This document shows positions 1 to 6,605 of a stretch of DNA of 26,619 bases, piece by piece (within the stretch, counting starts at the first letter, position 1; each line of letters opens with the position of its first letter). The stretch is from Chloroflexi bacterium UBA4733 (GTDB lineage Bacteria > Chloroflexota > UBA4733): assembly GCA_002404055.1 (NCBI GenBank), contig DHIZ01000016.1, positions 5,386-32,004 of the forward strand, read 5' to 3'. The position numbers and the translations under genes are program-made. The notes under the pieces are model-generated. The model was not told the DNA's origin, did not search any database, and saw nothing but the letters and a program-made list of their open reading frames with translations.

Positions 1-192
1 CGCATGGTGCAGATGCGCAACCTCACCATCGACCCGGAACAACTGCTGGACGCGCTGCCGCCACCAGATAGCGCCGCGCTGGGTGTGGCGACGTTGGTGC
101 AGCGGCTGCAAAGCGAGCTACCGGGCCTGGTTATCGGCAACTCCAGCAGGTTGCCGGGGCAGTTGGCACTCGACGCTACGGTGATCGGCTAA
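1..192 (+). CDS. C-terminal end of an unidentified protein (cut by window edge)
   Basis: The frame is open to the left edge and ends at TAA (190-192), so this is the last 63 codons of a longer gene or a short ORF starting at ATG 4. The residues (an acidic-hydrophobic helix around DPEQLLDALPPPDS, then a segment ending GQLALDATVIG) match no family I recognise. No Shine-Dalgarno sequence can be judged because the upstream DNA is missing. Codon use is GC-rich like the neighbouring genes, so a real coding tail is more likely than chance. Confidence 0.4.
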   Translation, partial: RMVQMRNLTIDPEQLLDALPPPDSAALGVATLVQRLQSELPGLVIGNSSRLPGQLALDATVIG

Positions 193-289
193 GCGAGCGA
201 AGCCTGCTGACGGGCGTGGACATCTCACCGTATTGGGATGACTTCTGCTCTGCCGGTGCGGTATAACCTGCCGCCAACGGGATCGAACT

Positions 290-318
290 TTAAGAAGGCA
301 CGGCTTCCACGCTATGAT
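290..318 (+). promoter_or_regulatory. Candidate sigma-70 type promoter for the DUF433 gene
   Basis: TTAAGA (290-295) and TATGAT (313-318) are separated by 17 bp and lie about 75 bp upstream of the DUF433 start codon. The -35 box matches the consensus at four of six positions and the -10 box at five of six. The assignment rests on sequence alone. The rest of 193-392 contains no gene I can support. Confidence 0.3.
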
Positions 319-392
319 GACGTAACTACCGTGCCGGTCGTGGCTGCCCTGGAGCGAGTGGCACGTTCGTTGCGAATTGGAGGTGTCGAAAC

Positions 393-614
393 ATGGTCAC
401 GACAGCTACTCACCGTGCGGTTGCTTCGCGCGATCCCGAAGTGCATAGCGGTGACGCGGTATTCATTGGCACTCGCGTACCTGTCGATACTTTGGTCGAC
501 TACCTGGAGGGCGGCGACACCCTCAGTGAGTTCCTGAATGACTTCCCGTCGGTCAACCGCGAGAAAGCGATCGCGGCGCTTGAGTTGTTGCGAGAGGTGC
601 TGCTGACCCAGTGA
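393..614 (+). CDS. DUF433 family antitoxin-like protein
   Basis: A 73-residue protein of the DUF433 (VapB-like) family, whose members usually act as antitoxins beside DUF5615 PIN-like toxins. The family signature is visible in the middle: DPEVHSGDAVFIGTRVPVDT followed by LVDYLEGGDTLSEFLNDFPS. This is the small winged-helix-like domain, and the C-terminal helix (EKAIAALELLREVL) would contact the toxin. ATG 393 has a strong Shine-Dalgarno, GGAGGT at 379-384, with 8 nt spacing. Its stop overlaps a GTG that opens the DUF5615 remnant (GTGA, 611-614), the usual coupled arrangement. The antitoxin looks complete although its partner is destroyed, so it may be an orphan DNA-binding or anti-toxin relic. 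Confidence 0.75.
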   Translation: MVTTATHRAVASRDPEVHSGDAVFIGTRVPVDTLVDYLEGGDTLSEFLNDFPSVNREKAIAALELLREVLLTQ

Positions 615-667
615 GGGTGCTGCTCGATGAGGATGTGCCACAAGGTTGCCTTGCTGAAGGCGCCTGA
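611..667 (+). pseudogene. Truncated DUF5615 (PIN-like) toxin remnant
   Basis: GTG at 611 overlaps the DUF433 stop codon and opens the reading VRVLLDEDVPQGCLAEGA before TGA at 665-667. VRVLLDEDVP is the characteristic N-terminus of DUF5615 PIN-like nucleases: the first strand plus the first metal-binding acidic residues. The full family is roughly 110-120 residues long; only 18 codons remain, and the sequence up to the amidotransferase tail at 724 does not continue the domain in any frame I checked. The toxin is therefore dead. It is too short for standard gene calling and is recognised only from its position and motif. Confidence 0.6.
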
Positions 668-723
668 ACTCCCGGTCGGCTGACTTCACTCCGCACGGCG
701 ACGGCGATTTCGGCTTAGGCGCC

Positions 724-1437
724 TCAAGTGGCAGCTTCCACGAACGCGGCAAAGAGCCGGCGCCAGACGGGCTGGCTTTGGACCAGCTCTTCCGGGTGGC
801 ATTGCACGCCAATGACGAAGCGACCCGCCCCTTCGACTGCCTCTACCGTGCCGTCTTCCGCCCAGCCAACCGGTTGCAGGCCGTCCCCGAGTTCGCGCAG
901 GGCCTGGTGATGGAAGCTGTTGACCGGCAACTCCGTCTGGCCCAGGACGCCGGCTAACCGGCTACCGGGCGAAAGGCGCAGGCCGTGCGCCAGGTGGTCG
1001 CGCGGCACCTGTACTTGGGGGTGAACGAGGTCGGTGGGGTGTTCGCTGGGCAGGTCTTGCCACAAGGACCCGCCGCAGGCAACGTTGAGCAACTGGATGC
1101 CGCGGCAGATAGCCAGCACCGGTAGTCTGGATCGCAGCGCACGCTCTGCCAGCGGGAATTCCAGGTGATCGAGGTCCGCGTTGATCTCCGTTGTCGGATG
1201 GCGCTCGGCGCGGTAGCGCGCCGGGTCAACGTCCAGGCCGCCGGGCAAGAGCAAGCCCTGCAACTGCACGGTGATCTGATCTAGAGCAGCGTCATCGAGG
1301 CCGGGCGCCAGCAACACGGGCAGGCCGCCGGCTTCGCGGATGGCGCGCTCGTAGGTCAGATTGAGCTGGATGCGGGTAGCGCCGGTGGAGGCAGTGACGA
1401 CGCTGGTGGTGATGCCGATGAGCGGCCGCCGCGCCAT
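724..1437 (-). CDS. Class-I glutamine amidotransferase, gamma-glutamyl-GABA hydrolase (PuuD/peptidase C26) family
   Basis: A cytoplasmic glutamine amidotransferase-like hydrolase that cleaves gamma-glutamyl amides. In the PuuD branch the substrate is gamma-glutamyl-GABA of putrescine catabolism, but specificity cannot be read here. The fold signature is complete from the second Met: RRPLIGITT at the N-terminus, the oxyanion segment LLLPGGLDVDP, the nucleophile Cys111 in AICRGIQLLN, and the His214-Pro-Glu216 pair in QCHPEE. The length of 237 residues is normal. Start choice: tandem ATGs at 1440 and 1437 follow GGAGG (1449-1445); the second has the better spacing (6 nt), and upstream extension gives no family-like sequence. 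It stands alone on the minus strand, divergent from the UPF0104 gene. No polyamine genes are nearby, so the pathway is open. Confidence 0.85.
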   Translation of the reverse strand: MARRPLIGITTSVVTASTGATRIQLNLTYERAIREAGGLPVLLAPGLDDAALDQITVQLQGLLLPGGLDVDPARYRAERHPTTEINADLDHLEFPLAERALRSRLPVLAICRGIQLLNVACGGSLWQDLPSEHPTDLVHPQVQVPRDHLAHGLRLSPGSRLAGVLGQTELPVNSFHHQALRELGDGLQPVGWAEDGTVEAVEGAGRFVIGVQCHPEELVQSQPVWRRLFAAFVEAAT

Positions 1438-1651
1438 CATGAACCTCCGCCAGCGTGTGAACCCGGCCGCCTGCCATGTCATATCATCCCATGTGCTACC
1501 GGAACGTGGTACGGTGCGTTGGAATTGCCGGCTTACTCGCTGTCCCCCGCGTCGCGAGAGCGCTGGGAGCGAACGGGTAAAATGCAGGGCGGTCTAGACG
1601 CTCCTGGCAGAGCGAACTCCCGTCGTGCCGACGCCGTAGCCCCGCGGACGA
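1438..1651. other. Divergent intergenic region, no gene seen
   Basis: About 210 bp separate the amidotransferase (minus) from the UPF0104 gene (plus), so promoters for both should lie here. TAAAAT at 1578-1583 is a possible -10 box for the plus-strand operon but lacks a convincing -35. A short imperfect inverted repeat (GGTACCG-like, around 1495-1512) is present. No coding potential that I trust. Confidence 0.3.
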
Positions 1652-2677
1652 GTGGCCGGCGAAGCGGCCGGGAAGGATGTTGCGCGCGTGCTGGGCAATC
1701 TGCGCCGCCGGATGCTGCTGTCCCTCGCCCTTGGTATCCTGGTGCTGCTCGTGATGGGCGCCTACGCCGACTACCGCGCCATCATTGGCGTCTTGCGCCA
1801 CTTCGACTGGGCGGTGCTGCCGGTGGTGTTGCTGCTGACTGCCTGCAACTACTTCGGGCGTTTTCTGAAGTGGCAGTTCTATCTTGGTCGCATCGCCAGT
1901 CGCGTACCGACCGATGCCAGCTTGCTGATTTTCATTTCCGGTTTCTCCATGGTGTTGACACCCGGCAAGGTGGGCGAGTTGCTGAAAAGCTACTTGCTCA
2001 AGCAGGTGTCCGGCACGCCGATGGCTCGCTCGGCGCCAATCGTGCTGGCGGAGCGGCTGACCGATGGCGTCGCCCTGCTCCTGCTGGGGTCTGTCGGGTT
2101 GCTGCTTTACCGGCGCGGCTGGGAAGTGCTGGTCGCCATCTTTGCCCTCGCCGTGCTGATCGTGCTGGTGGTACAGTCGCAGCCACTCTCGATGGCGATC
2201 CTGGCGCGCCTGGAACGCCTGCCGCTGCTGTCGCTACTCACCAACCAACTGCGTGTCGCTTACGCCTCCAGTTACCTGCTGTTGCGCCTGGACGCGCTGC
2301 TCATTGCCATCGGCCTCGGCATTCTCTCCTGGTCCGGCGAGTGCCTGGCCTTTTATGTCATCTTGCACGGCCTGCATCTTGATCAGAACGGCGCCGGCGG
2401 CCCGTTGCTGTTGGTCAAAGCTGCCTTCATCCTGACCTCCAGCACGCTGGTCGGCTCGGCCTCGCTCCTGCCCGGCGGTCTGGGCGTGGCTGATGGCGGC
2501 ATCGCCGGCTTGCTGCATATCATGTTGGGCACGCCAGCCGACGTGAGTGTGGCGGCGACGCTGCTGATCCGCTTCTGTACGCTCTGGTTCGGAGTCGCGC
2601 TCGGCGCCGGCGCGCTCGCCCTCTTTGGTCAGCGTTATGGCAAGCTGCAGGTGCAGTTGGAAGCGCCACCGGCATGA
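1652..2677 (+). CDS. UPF0104 / lysylphosphatidylglycerol-synthase-TM-type integral membrane protein
   Basis: A multi-pass membrane protein (341 residues, about 7-8 hydrophobic segments) of the family that includes the flippase half of MprF and AglD-like proteins. Members are thought to move or handle glycolipids or phospholipids. Hallmarks are a conserved loop TPGKVGELLKSYLL about residue 110 with ERLTDGVALLL following, and the late motif LPGGLGVADGGIAGLL about residue 275. There is no soluble synthetase domain, so lysyl-PG synthesis is not implied. The start is uncertain: GTG 1652 gives the longest form, while GTG 1688 is better placed after GGAAGG (1671-1676). The stop overlaps the PHP gene by 4 bp (ATGA, 2674-2677), implying translational coupling. 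Confidence 0.8.
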   Translation: MAGEAAGKDVARVLGNLRRRMLLSLALGILVLLVMGAYADYRAIIGVLRHFDWAVLPVVLLLTACNYFGRFLKWQFYLGRIASRVPTDASLLIFISGFSMVLTPGKVGELLKSYLLKQVSGTPMARSAPIVLAERLTDGVALLLLGSVGLLLYRRGWEVLVAIFALAVLIVLVVQSQPLSMAILARLERLPLLSLLTNQLRVAYASSYLLLRLDALLIAIGLGILSWSGECLAFYVILHGLHLDQNGAGGPLLLVKAAFILTSSTLVGSASLLPGGLGVADGGIAGLLHIMLGTPADVSVAATLLIRFCTLWFGVALGAGALALFGQRYGKLQVQLEAPPA

Positions 2678-3345
2678 AGCTGGACATGCATGGCCATACC
2701 TATTGGTCGAAGGACTCGCAGCTTGCCCTGGCGGACCTGGAGCAGGCCATCTTGCGGACCGGTCTGGACGCCGTGTGCATCACCGACCACAACGAGATTG
2801 GCGGAGCGCTGGAGTTAGCGGCGCGCGGCAGGGTGCGCGTCATAGCCGGTGAAGAGGTGTACACCACCGAGGGCGAGATCATCGGCCTCTTCCTGAAGGA
2901 GAAGATTCCGGCTCGGCTCTCCCCGCAGGAGACGATCACGGCGATCCGTGAGCAAGGCGGCATCGTCTATATCCCGCATCCGCTGGATCGCTTTCGCGGT
3001 TCCCGCCTGCAGCCGGAGGCATTGGCAGCGGTGCTGGAGCAGGTGGACGTGTTTGAGGTCTTCAACGCTCGCAACCTGCTGGCCGGCGACAACACCTGCG
3101 CCTTGCAGTTGGCACGGGCCCGTGGCCTACGCCAGGGCGCCGGCAGCGACAGTCACACCGCCTATGAGGTCGGCCACGCCTACGTGGAGCTCCCCGGCTT
3201 CCAGACGGCTGCGGAGCTGCTCACGGCGCTGGAATCGGCAGTCATCCACGGCCGCCGCACCAATCCCCTTGTGCATGTGCGGACCCGCATCGACAAGACG
3301 AAAAAGCGCCGAGCGCCACCAGTCAATGGCGGCACGACGTTCTGA
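2674..3345 (+). CDS. PHP-domain metal-dependent phosphoesterase
   Basis: A single PHP domain of 223 residues. The trinuclear-metal ligands are recognisable in order: His6/His8 in DMHGHTYW, Asp14, Asp38-His39 in ITDHNEI, Glu60/61 in IAGEEV, His102 in IPHPLDRF, and Asp159-His161 in GSDSH. PHP proteins of this small type (TrpH/YciV-like) hydrolyse phosphoesters, including 5'-end nucleotides of RNA or 3',5'-bisphosphonucleotides; the substrate here is unknown. The last ~20 residues are basic and probably disordered (KTKKRRAPP). It is translationally coupled to the upstream membrane protein, suggesting a shared pathway, possibly a lipid-linked or phosphorylated metabolite. A second PHP protein is encoded at 15590. 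Confidence 0.85.
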   Translation: MKLDMHGHTYWSKDSQLALADLEQAILRTGLDAVCITDHNEIGGALELAARGRVRVIAGEEVYTTEGEIIGLFLKEKIPARLSPQETITAIREQGGIVYIPHPLDRFRGSRLQPEALAAVLEQVDVFEVFNARNLLAGDNTCALQLARARGLRQGAGSDSHTAYEVGHAYVELPGFQTAAELLTALESAVIHGRRTNPLVHVRTRIDKTKKRRAPPVNGGTTF

Positions 3346-3356
3346 GCACGTTTCGA

Positions 3357-3686
3357 TTATCGGCGGCTGCCGAAGTAGAAGCCGACCGCGGAACCGAGTA
3401 ACGCTGTCTCCGCTGGAAGGAGCAGTTGCAGGAGCTCTTTGGTGTTCGCCCAGTTGGGACCATCGACATTCTGGAACGCGAACACGATCGTGAGCACAAG
3501 GATGATCACGAAGGTGAAAGCGAGTAGGGAGCGCACTATCTCTTGAGCAAAGACCGGTAGGTCGAATGATCGAGACTCTGGCCGGCTCTGTATATCCCGC
3601 ACCCGCAGCACGTCATGGCTATCGCTGGCGGTCTGCGCTTGCGGTTGCTCGCTCGGCGTTCCCGACTGTTCAGATCGGGCGGCCAT
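3357..3686 (-). CDS. Small two-helix membrane protein coupled to an RHH regulator
   Basis: A 109-residue protein with a polar, Gln/Ser-rich N-terminus (about 45 residues), a strongly hydrophobic helix at about 51-71 and a second one at about 84-105. The second ends in the motif LLGSAVGFYFGSRR, which recurs in small uncharacterised bacterial membrane proteins. No enzymatic domain is visible. Its ATG (3686-3684) overlaps the stop of the upstream ribbon-helix-helix gene by one base (TGATG), so translation is coupled. The pair could be a regulator with its effector, or a toxin-antitoxin-like unit with a membrane-active product; neither can be settled from sequence. Confidence 0.65.
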   Translation of the reverse strand: MAARSEQSGTPSEQPQAQTASDSHDVLRVRDIQSRPESRSFDLPVFAQEIVRSLLAFTFVIILVLTIVFAFQNVDGPNWANTKELLQLLLPAETALLGSAVGFYFGSRR

Positions 3687-3892
3687 CAGACTTTCACGAG
3701 CTCCCGGAGCCGGCCAGCTCGCTCGAGAAGGACGTGGCCTCCCTCGGATCGCGTATCCTCGAATAGCTTCTCAAGTGCTATCGCGTCGCGAAGAATCTCC
3801 GATATTGACTTGCCTTTGCGGCGCGCCAGTTCCTCTAGCACTTCGTACGCGTTCTGGGAGAACACGACTGTAACTTGTCGCTCAGTGTCCAA
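3686..3892 (-). CDS. Ribbon-helix-helix (CopG/Arc-type) DNA-binding protein
   Basis: A 68-residue protein. The N-terminal beta strand RQVTVVFSQNAYEVLEEL and the helix-turn-helix-like part ARRKGKSISEILRDAIAL are the RHH dimer fold; the rest (EDTRSEGGHVLLERAGR) is a short C-terminal tail. I chose TTG at 3892 because GAGGAG lies 7 nt upstream (3905-3900). Longer in-frame starts add a Trp/Arg-rich segment with no family similarity. Such proteins repress their own operons, often as antitoxins. The downstream overlapping membrane protein gene is the likely co-regulated partner. A second RHH sequence at 11462 is not closely similar. Confidence 0.7.
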   Translation of the reverse strand: MDTERQVTVVFSQNAYEVLEELARRKGKSISEILRDAIALEKLFEDTRSEGGHVLLERAGRLRELVKV

Positions 3893-4062
3893 AGCCGCTC
3901 TCCTCGGTGTTGTCCGGCGGCCAGACCACCGTCGGTTGCATCGCCAGCGCCACGTCTGGTCGGTCGCGCATCGCTTCACCTCCCATCCCTGTGCCGCGTG
4001 CCTGCGCACCATCCTACCACGGCACAAGGCGATGGTTGCTCAGGGAGATCGGTTCGCCAGAT

Positions 4063-4536
4063 TCATGAGAACTGGAGTTGCTCCCGGACCTCCCACGCGA
4101 TGCGCTCTGCCTCCTGCGGCGAGGCCAGGTTGCGGCCTTCCCGGCGCGTGGTACTGAGCAATTCAAAGACGGCCGGACCACGTAGTTCCGTCGGCATGTC
4201 CGTGGTCCGCGGGATCAGGTGGAAGTGGATGTGTGCGAAGCCTTCTGCCTCCGAAAACTGGCAGAGATAAATCTTGGCAGGCTGGAGCACCGCGCGCAGG
4301 ACCGCGGTGATGCGTTGGATGAGTGGTCCGAAGGTTGCCGCCTCTTCCATGCTGAGATCAGACAGGGCTTCAACGTGGCGCAACGGCTTGAGTACGAGCC
4401 AGCCGGCGAGCGGGATCGGCGGCAGGATGTGTTCCAGCCACCAGTGCGCATCCTGATACAGGACGCCGCCGGGTGCGGCCAGTTCACCGCGGTTGGCGCG
4501 GCAGGTGCCGCAAAGTGGATCGGTCACCGCATCCAC
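4063..4536 (-). CDS. HIT-family protein (nucleotide hydrolase/transferase)
   Basis: A 157-residue histidine-triad protein. The catalytic motif His-x-His-x-His-x-x is seen as HIHFHLIP (His102, His104, His106). The N-terminal LCGTCR (Cys9, Cys12) resembles the zinc-binding pair of many HIT proteins. HIT enzymes hydrolyse or transfer nucleotidyl groups from phosphoramidates and dinucleoside polyphosphates. The context gives no specific substrate: the gene is divergent from the next plus-strand gene and about 170 bp from the RHH pair. The start at 4536 is the only one that keeps the Cys pair and family-like N-terminus. Confidence 0.85.
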   Translation of the reverse strand: MDAVTDPLCGTCRANRGELAAPGGVLYQDAHWWLEHILPPIPLAGWLVLKPLRHVEALSDLSMEEAATFGPLIQRITAVLRAVLQPAKIYLCQFSEAEGFAHIHFHLIPRTTDMPTELRGPAVFELLSTTRREGRNLASPQEAERIAWEVREQLQFS

Positions 4537-4664
4537 AGTATAGTCTTCCCTTCTTCACCGAACCGGGGGCGTTTCCGGTCAGCCAACCGCGTTCCTTGAG
4601 GCAACTTCGTCGTTCGCACACCAGTTGCCCAGTGTACACTTGCCTTGCAAAAGAGGAGGGGCGT

Positions 4665-5456
4665 ATGGTCGGCAACGTGGGCGTGGACCAACTCCACTGG
4701 TACGCTCCAGAGGCGCTGTTGGAGCAGGGCTTTGGCCGTTCGCGTATCGTGATGGTGAACGAGGCACACCACGGGGATCTGCGCTGCCTACGCACACGCG
4801 AGGTGGGCCGGCGTCTGCTGCCGATCGCCCACCGGCTCGGCGTGCGCCATCTGGCGATGGAGGCACTCTGGAACGGCGGTTTGCGGCGCCTGACCGAGCA
4901 GGCGAATGCCACGCGGCAGCTTCCCGCCGTATCGCACGGCGGTTATCTGGCGCAACCGGAGATGCGCGGCCTCATCCAGGCGGCCCTGGACCTGGGCTGG
5001 ACGCTGCTCGCCTACGAGATGGACTTCGCCCGCGAGCCAGCGGAACTCGCCCGCCGGCCGCCCGGCGACAGCGAGAGCATTGCCTGGCGCGAGCAGGAAG
5101 AGGCGCAGAACCTTGCAGCGCACCTGCTCACGTTGCCGCCGGACGCCAGGCTGCTGGTCTGGTGCGGCTGGAGCCACCTCGCCAAAGTGCCGCTCAAGGG
5201 CATGCCCTGGATGGCTTGCCGCTTCATGCAGCTCAGCGGCATCGAACCCTTCTGCATCGACCAGACGGTGACCGTTTCGCTGGGTCCAGACCAGGCGCCT
5301 TTCCGGGAGTCTCTGGCCCAGGCGACGCCGCGCCTGGAGTCGCTGGGCGGCACGGCCGGGCTGCTCGTCGACGAGGCGGTGAGGATACCGGGCATGTCGG
5401 AACTGGCGGCCCGCGCCGACGCCTTCGTCTTCTCGCTGCACAACACGCTGGAGTAG
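4665..5456 (+). CDS. EreA/ChaN/TIKI-superfamily-like protein, function unknown
   Basis: A 263-residue soluble protein. The motif VMVNEAHHGDLRCLRTREVG near the N-terminus, then LGVRHLAMEAL, resembles the Glu-x-x-His active-site segment of erythromycin-esterase-like, ChaN-like and TIKI/TraB-like proteins. A second His-containing motif, LLVWCGWSHLAK, about residue 165, fits the partner His of that fold. No signal peptide is visible. The start at ATG 4665 follows AGAGGAGG (4652-4659) at ideal spacing; the frame is open 64 codons further upstream but that part overlaps the HIT gene on the other strand. The family assignment is by motif only; hydrolase activity is inferred, and the substrate is unknown. 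Confidence 0.55.
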   Translation: MVGNVGVDQLHWYAPEALLEQGFGRSRIVMVNEAHHGDLRCLRTREVGRRLLPIAHRLGVRHLAMEALWNGGLRRLTEQANATRQLPAVSHGGYLAQPEMRGLIQAALDLGWTLLAYEMDFAREPAELARRPPGDSESIAWREQEEAQNLAAHLLTLPPDARLLVWCGWSHLAKVPLKGMPWMACRFMQLSGIEPFCIDQTVTVSLGPDQAPFRESLAQATPRLESLGGTAGLLVDEAVRIPGMSELAARADAFVFSLHNTLE

Positions 5457-5804
5457 GTCGCGGGTGCAGAGAGTAGCGTTACAGAGATGCCTGCCGTCTA
5501 TTCCCCGGTTGGGCACATGGGCGCCCCCAGTTGTGCGGCAGTCTGCGGTTAGCTGTCCATCGCTCAGGTGACCGCTCCAACACGGCCAGACCGCCCGCCC
5601 TTAAAAGGGCGGGCTACGATCACAAAGCACCTTGAAAGGCGCTATTAGACCGTGTATGAGTAAATAACTAGTGAAATATAGGATAAGCATGCAAGTGATG
5701 ACAGAAGGCAGCCGTTGGGAAGATCATCGACTGTGGAAGGTACATGATGGTATCATTTCTGTGGGGAAGAGTTGTAGAAGACGACATTCGAGGGAGGGCG
5801 AAGC
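5457..5804. other. Intergenic stretch with a REP-like hairpin and an AT-rich insertion edge
   Basis: About 350 bp without an intact gene. The first ~170 bp are GC-rich and contain the palindrome listed separately. From about 5640 base composition drops sharply (runs such as gagtaaataactagtgaaatata). This is probably the left part of the IS5-type element whose transposase start is at 5805. I could not define a terminal inverted repeat or target duplication. Confidence 0.4.
5593..5614. repeat. Perfect 10-bp-arm palindrome, REP-like
   Basis: GCCCGCCCTT and AAGGGCGGGC flank a 2-base centre, and the right arm is followed by TAC. The GGGCTAC edge is shared with the composite repeat at 22427-22569, suggesting both belong to one dispersed palindromic repeat type. 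It could also act as a transcription terminator for the gene ending at 5456, but no T-run follows either arm. Confidence 0.5.
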
Positions 5805-6008
5805 ATGCCGTATCGGCCCACGCCAACGGAGCCACCTGCGCGGCGGAAAGCGTATCCGAGTGATCTGAGTGATGCGGAATGGGAAGTGCTGGCCCGACTG
5901 TTCCCACCCAAGCAACCACTGCTCGGCCGGCGTCGGGCTCTGCGCGACCTCGGCTGCATAGTGGGCGACCTGGTTATCGTCGCTAAACCACTGCTGGACA
6001 CTACCTAG
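5805..6008 (+). pseudogene. Truncated IS5-type transposase N-terminus
   Basis: The reading MPYRPTPTEPPARRKAYPSD then LSDAEWEVLARLFPPKQP is the typical N-terminal region of IS5-family (IS1031/ISL2-like) transposases. Similarity is lost around 5930, after LLGRRRALRDLG, and the ORF stops at 6006-6008. The DDE catalytic core, normally another ~150-250 residues, is absent, so the element is dead. GGGAGGG (5793-5799) provides a ribosome binding site, showing the original start was real. Sequence after about 5935 seems to be host DNA into which the remnant was joined. Confidence 0.7.
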
Positions 6009-6032
6009 CAACCGGGCAGACTCGGTGTTCAT
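5935..6032 (-). pseudogene. Possible N-terminal fragment of a minus-strand gene cut by the IS remnant
   Basis: On the minus strand ATG 6032 opens MNTESARLLGSVQQWFSDDN and then QVAHYAAEVA, a composition that looks protein-like. The frame then runs antisense into the transposase remnant (below about 5935), where it cannot be meaningful. I do not recognise the family and no Shine-Dalgarno is clear. This may be host coding sequence truncated by the insertion, or chance. Confidence 0.2.
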
Positions 6033-6143
6033 CCAGCGAGTGTAGCAGCGCGGTTGGTTGGGGTTATCCTACCGTAGTCGACGACAATGCTATTCCCGCA
6101 CCACGGCATTGCAACCCAGGAAGAGGGATGCGGATTCGGCCCG

Positions 6144-6172
6144 TTGCATCTATGCCTCGTTTCCCTTACGAT
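6144..6172 (+). promoter_or_regulatory. Weak promoter candidate for the MbcA/RES operon
   Basis: TTGCAT (6144-6149) and TACGAT (6167-6172) are 17 bp apart, 60 bp upstream of the antitoxin start. A 9-base palindrome GATTGAATC overlaps the -10 box (6170-6178), a reasonable place for an autorepression operator, which is usual for these loci. Both calls are tentative. Confidence 0.2.
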
Positions 6173-6231
6173 TGAATCAGGAATCCCGACGCCGGGCGGC
6201 ATCGGTATTGGGCAGGAAAGATGGAAAACGT

Positions 6232-6600
6232 ATGGTAGTGCAGGCGACACGCCACGATGAGGTCGCCCAGGTCGCCCTACCCGAGCTTGTGCGCCACTTG
6301 ACTGAGGTGGTGGGGGCGCCGCTGGTGGCGGTGATGGCTCAGGCGCCGTCCGCCAGGGATGTGGAACACTGGGCTCACGGAGACAAGACGCCGGACGCAG
6401 CGGACGAGCGGCGCCTGCGCGATGCCGATTGGGTCGTTCAGACCCTGCTGCAGACCGAGTCCGCCGAGGTCGTCAAGGCCTGGCTCATGGGTATGAACCC
6501 GATGTTGGACGATCAGGCGCCTGGGCTCATCCTCGCAGATGACCCGGAGAGCGTCTTCTTCGCCGCGCGTGCTTACCGCCATGGACAGATGGGCGCCTGA
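6232..6600 (+). CDS. MbcA/ParS/Xre-type antitoxin (toxin-binding domain, DUF2384-like)
   Basis: A 122-residue protein whose C-terminal half carries the MbcA/ParS/Xre toxin-binding pattern: a helix with VVQTLLQTESAEVVKAWLMG, then MNPMLDDQAPGLILADDPES and a final FFAARAY helix. These antitoxins bind RES-domain toxins and, with DNA, repress the operon. The start at ATG 6232 is chosen because the domain needs no more sequence; a TTG at 6208 in frame is possible, and the Shine-Dalgarno (AGGAAAG, 6213-6219) lies between them. The RES gene follows after 5 bp. The N-terminal ~50 residues are a short helical region rather than an obvious full HTH. Confidence 0.75.
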   Translation: MVVQATRHDEVAQVALPELVRHLTEVVGAPLVAVMAQAPSARDVEHWAHGDKTPDAADERRLRDADWVVQTLLQTESAEVVKAWLMGMNPMLDDQAPGLILADDPESVFFAARAYRHGQMGA

Positions 6601-6605
6601 CGGTC

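Noticed and set aside
4473..4664. N-terminal extension of the EreA/ChaN-like protein
   Set aside because: It overlaps the HIT gene on the other strand and lacks a ribosome binding site; ATG 4665 has an excellent one.
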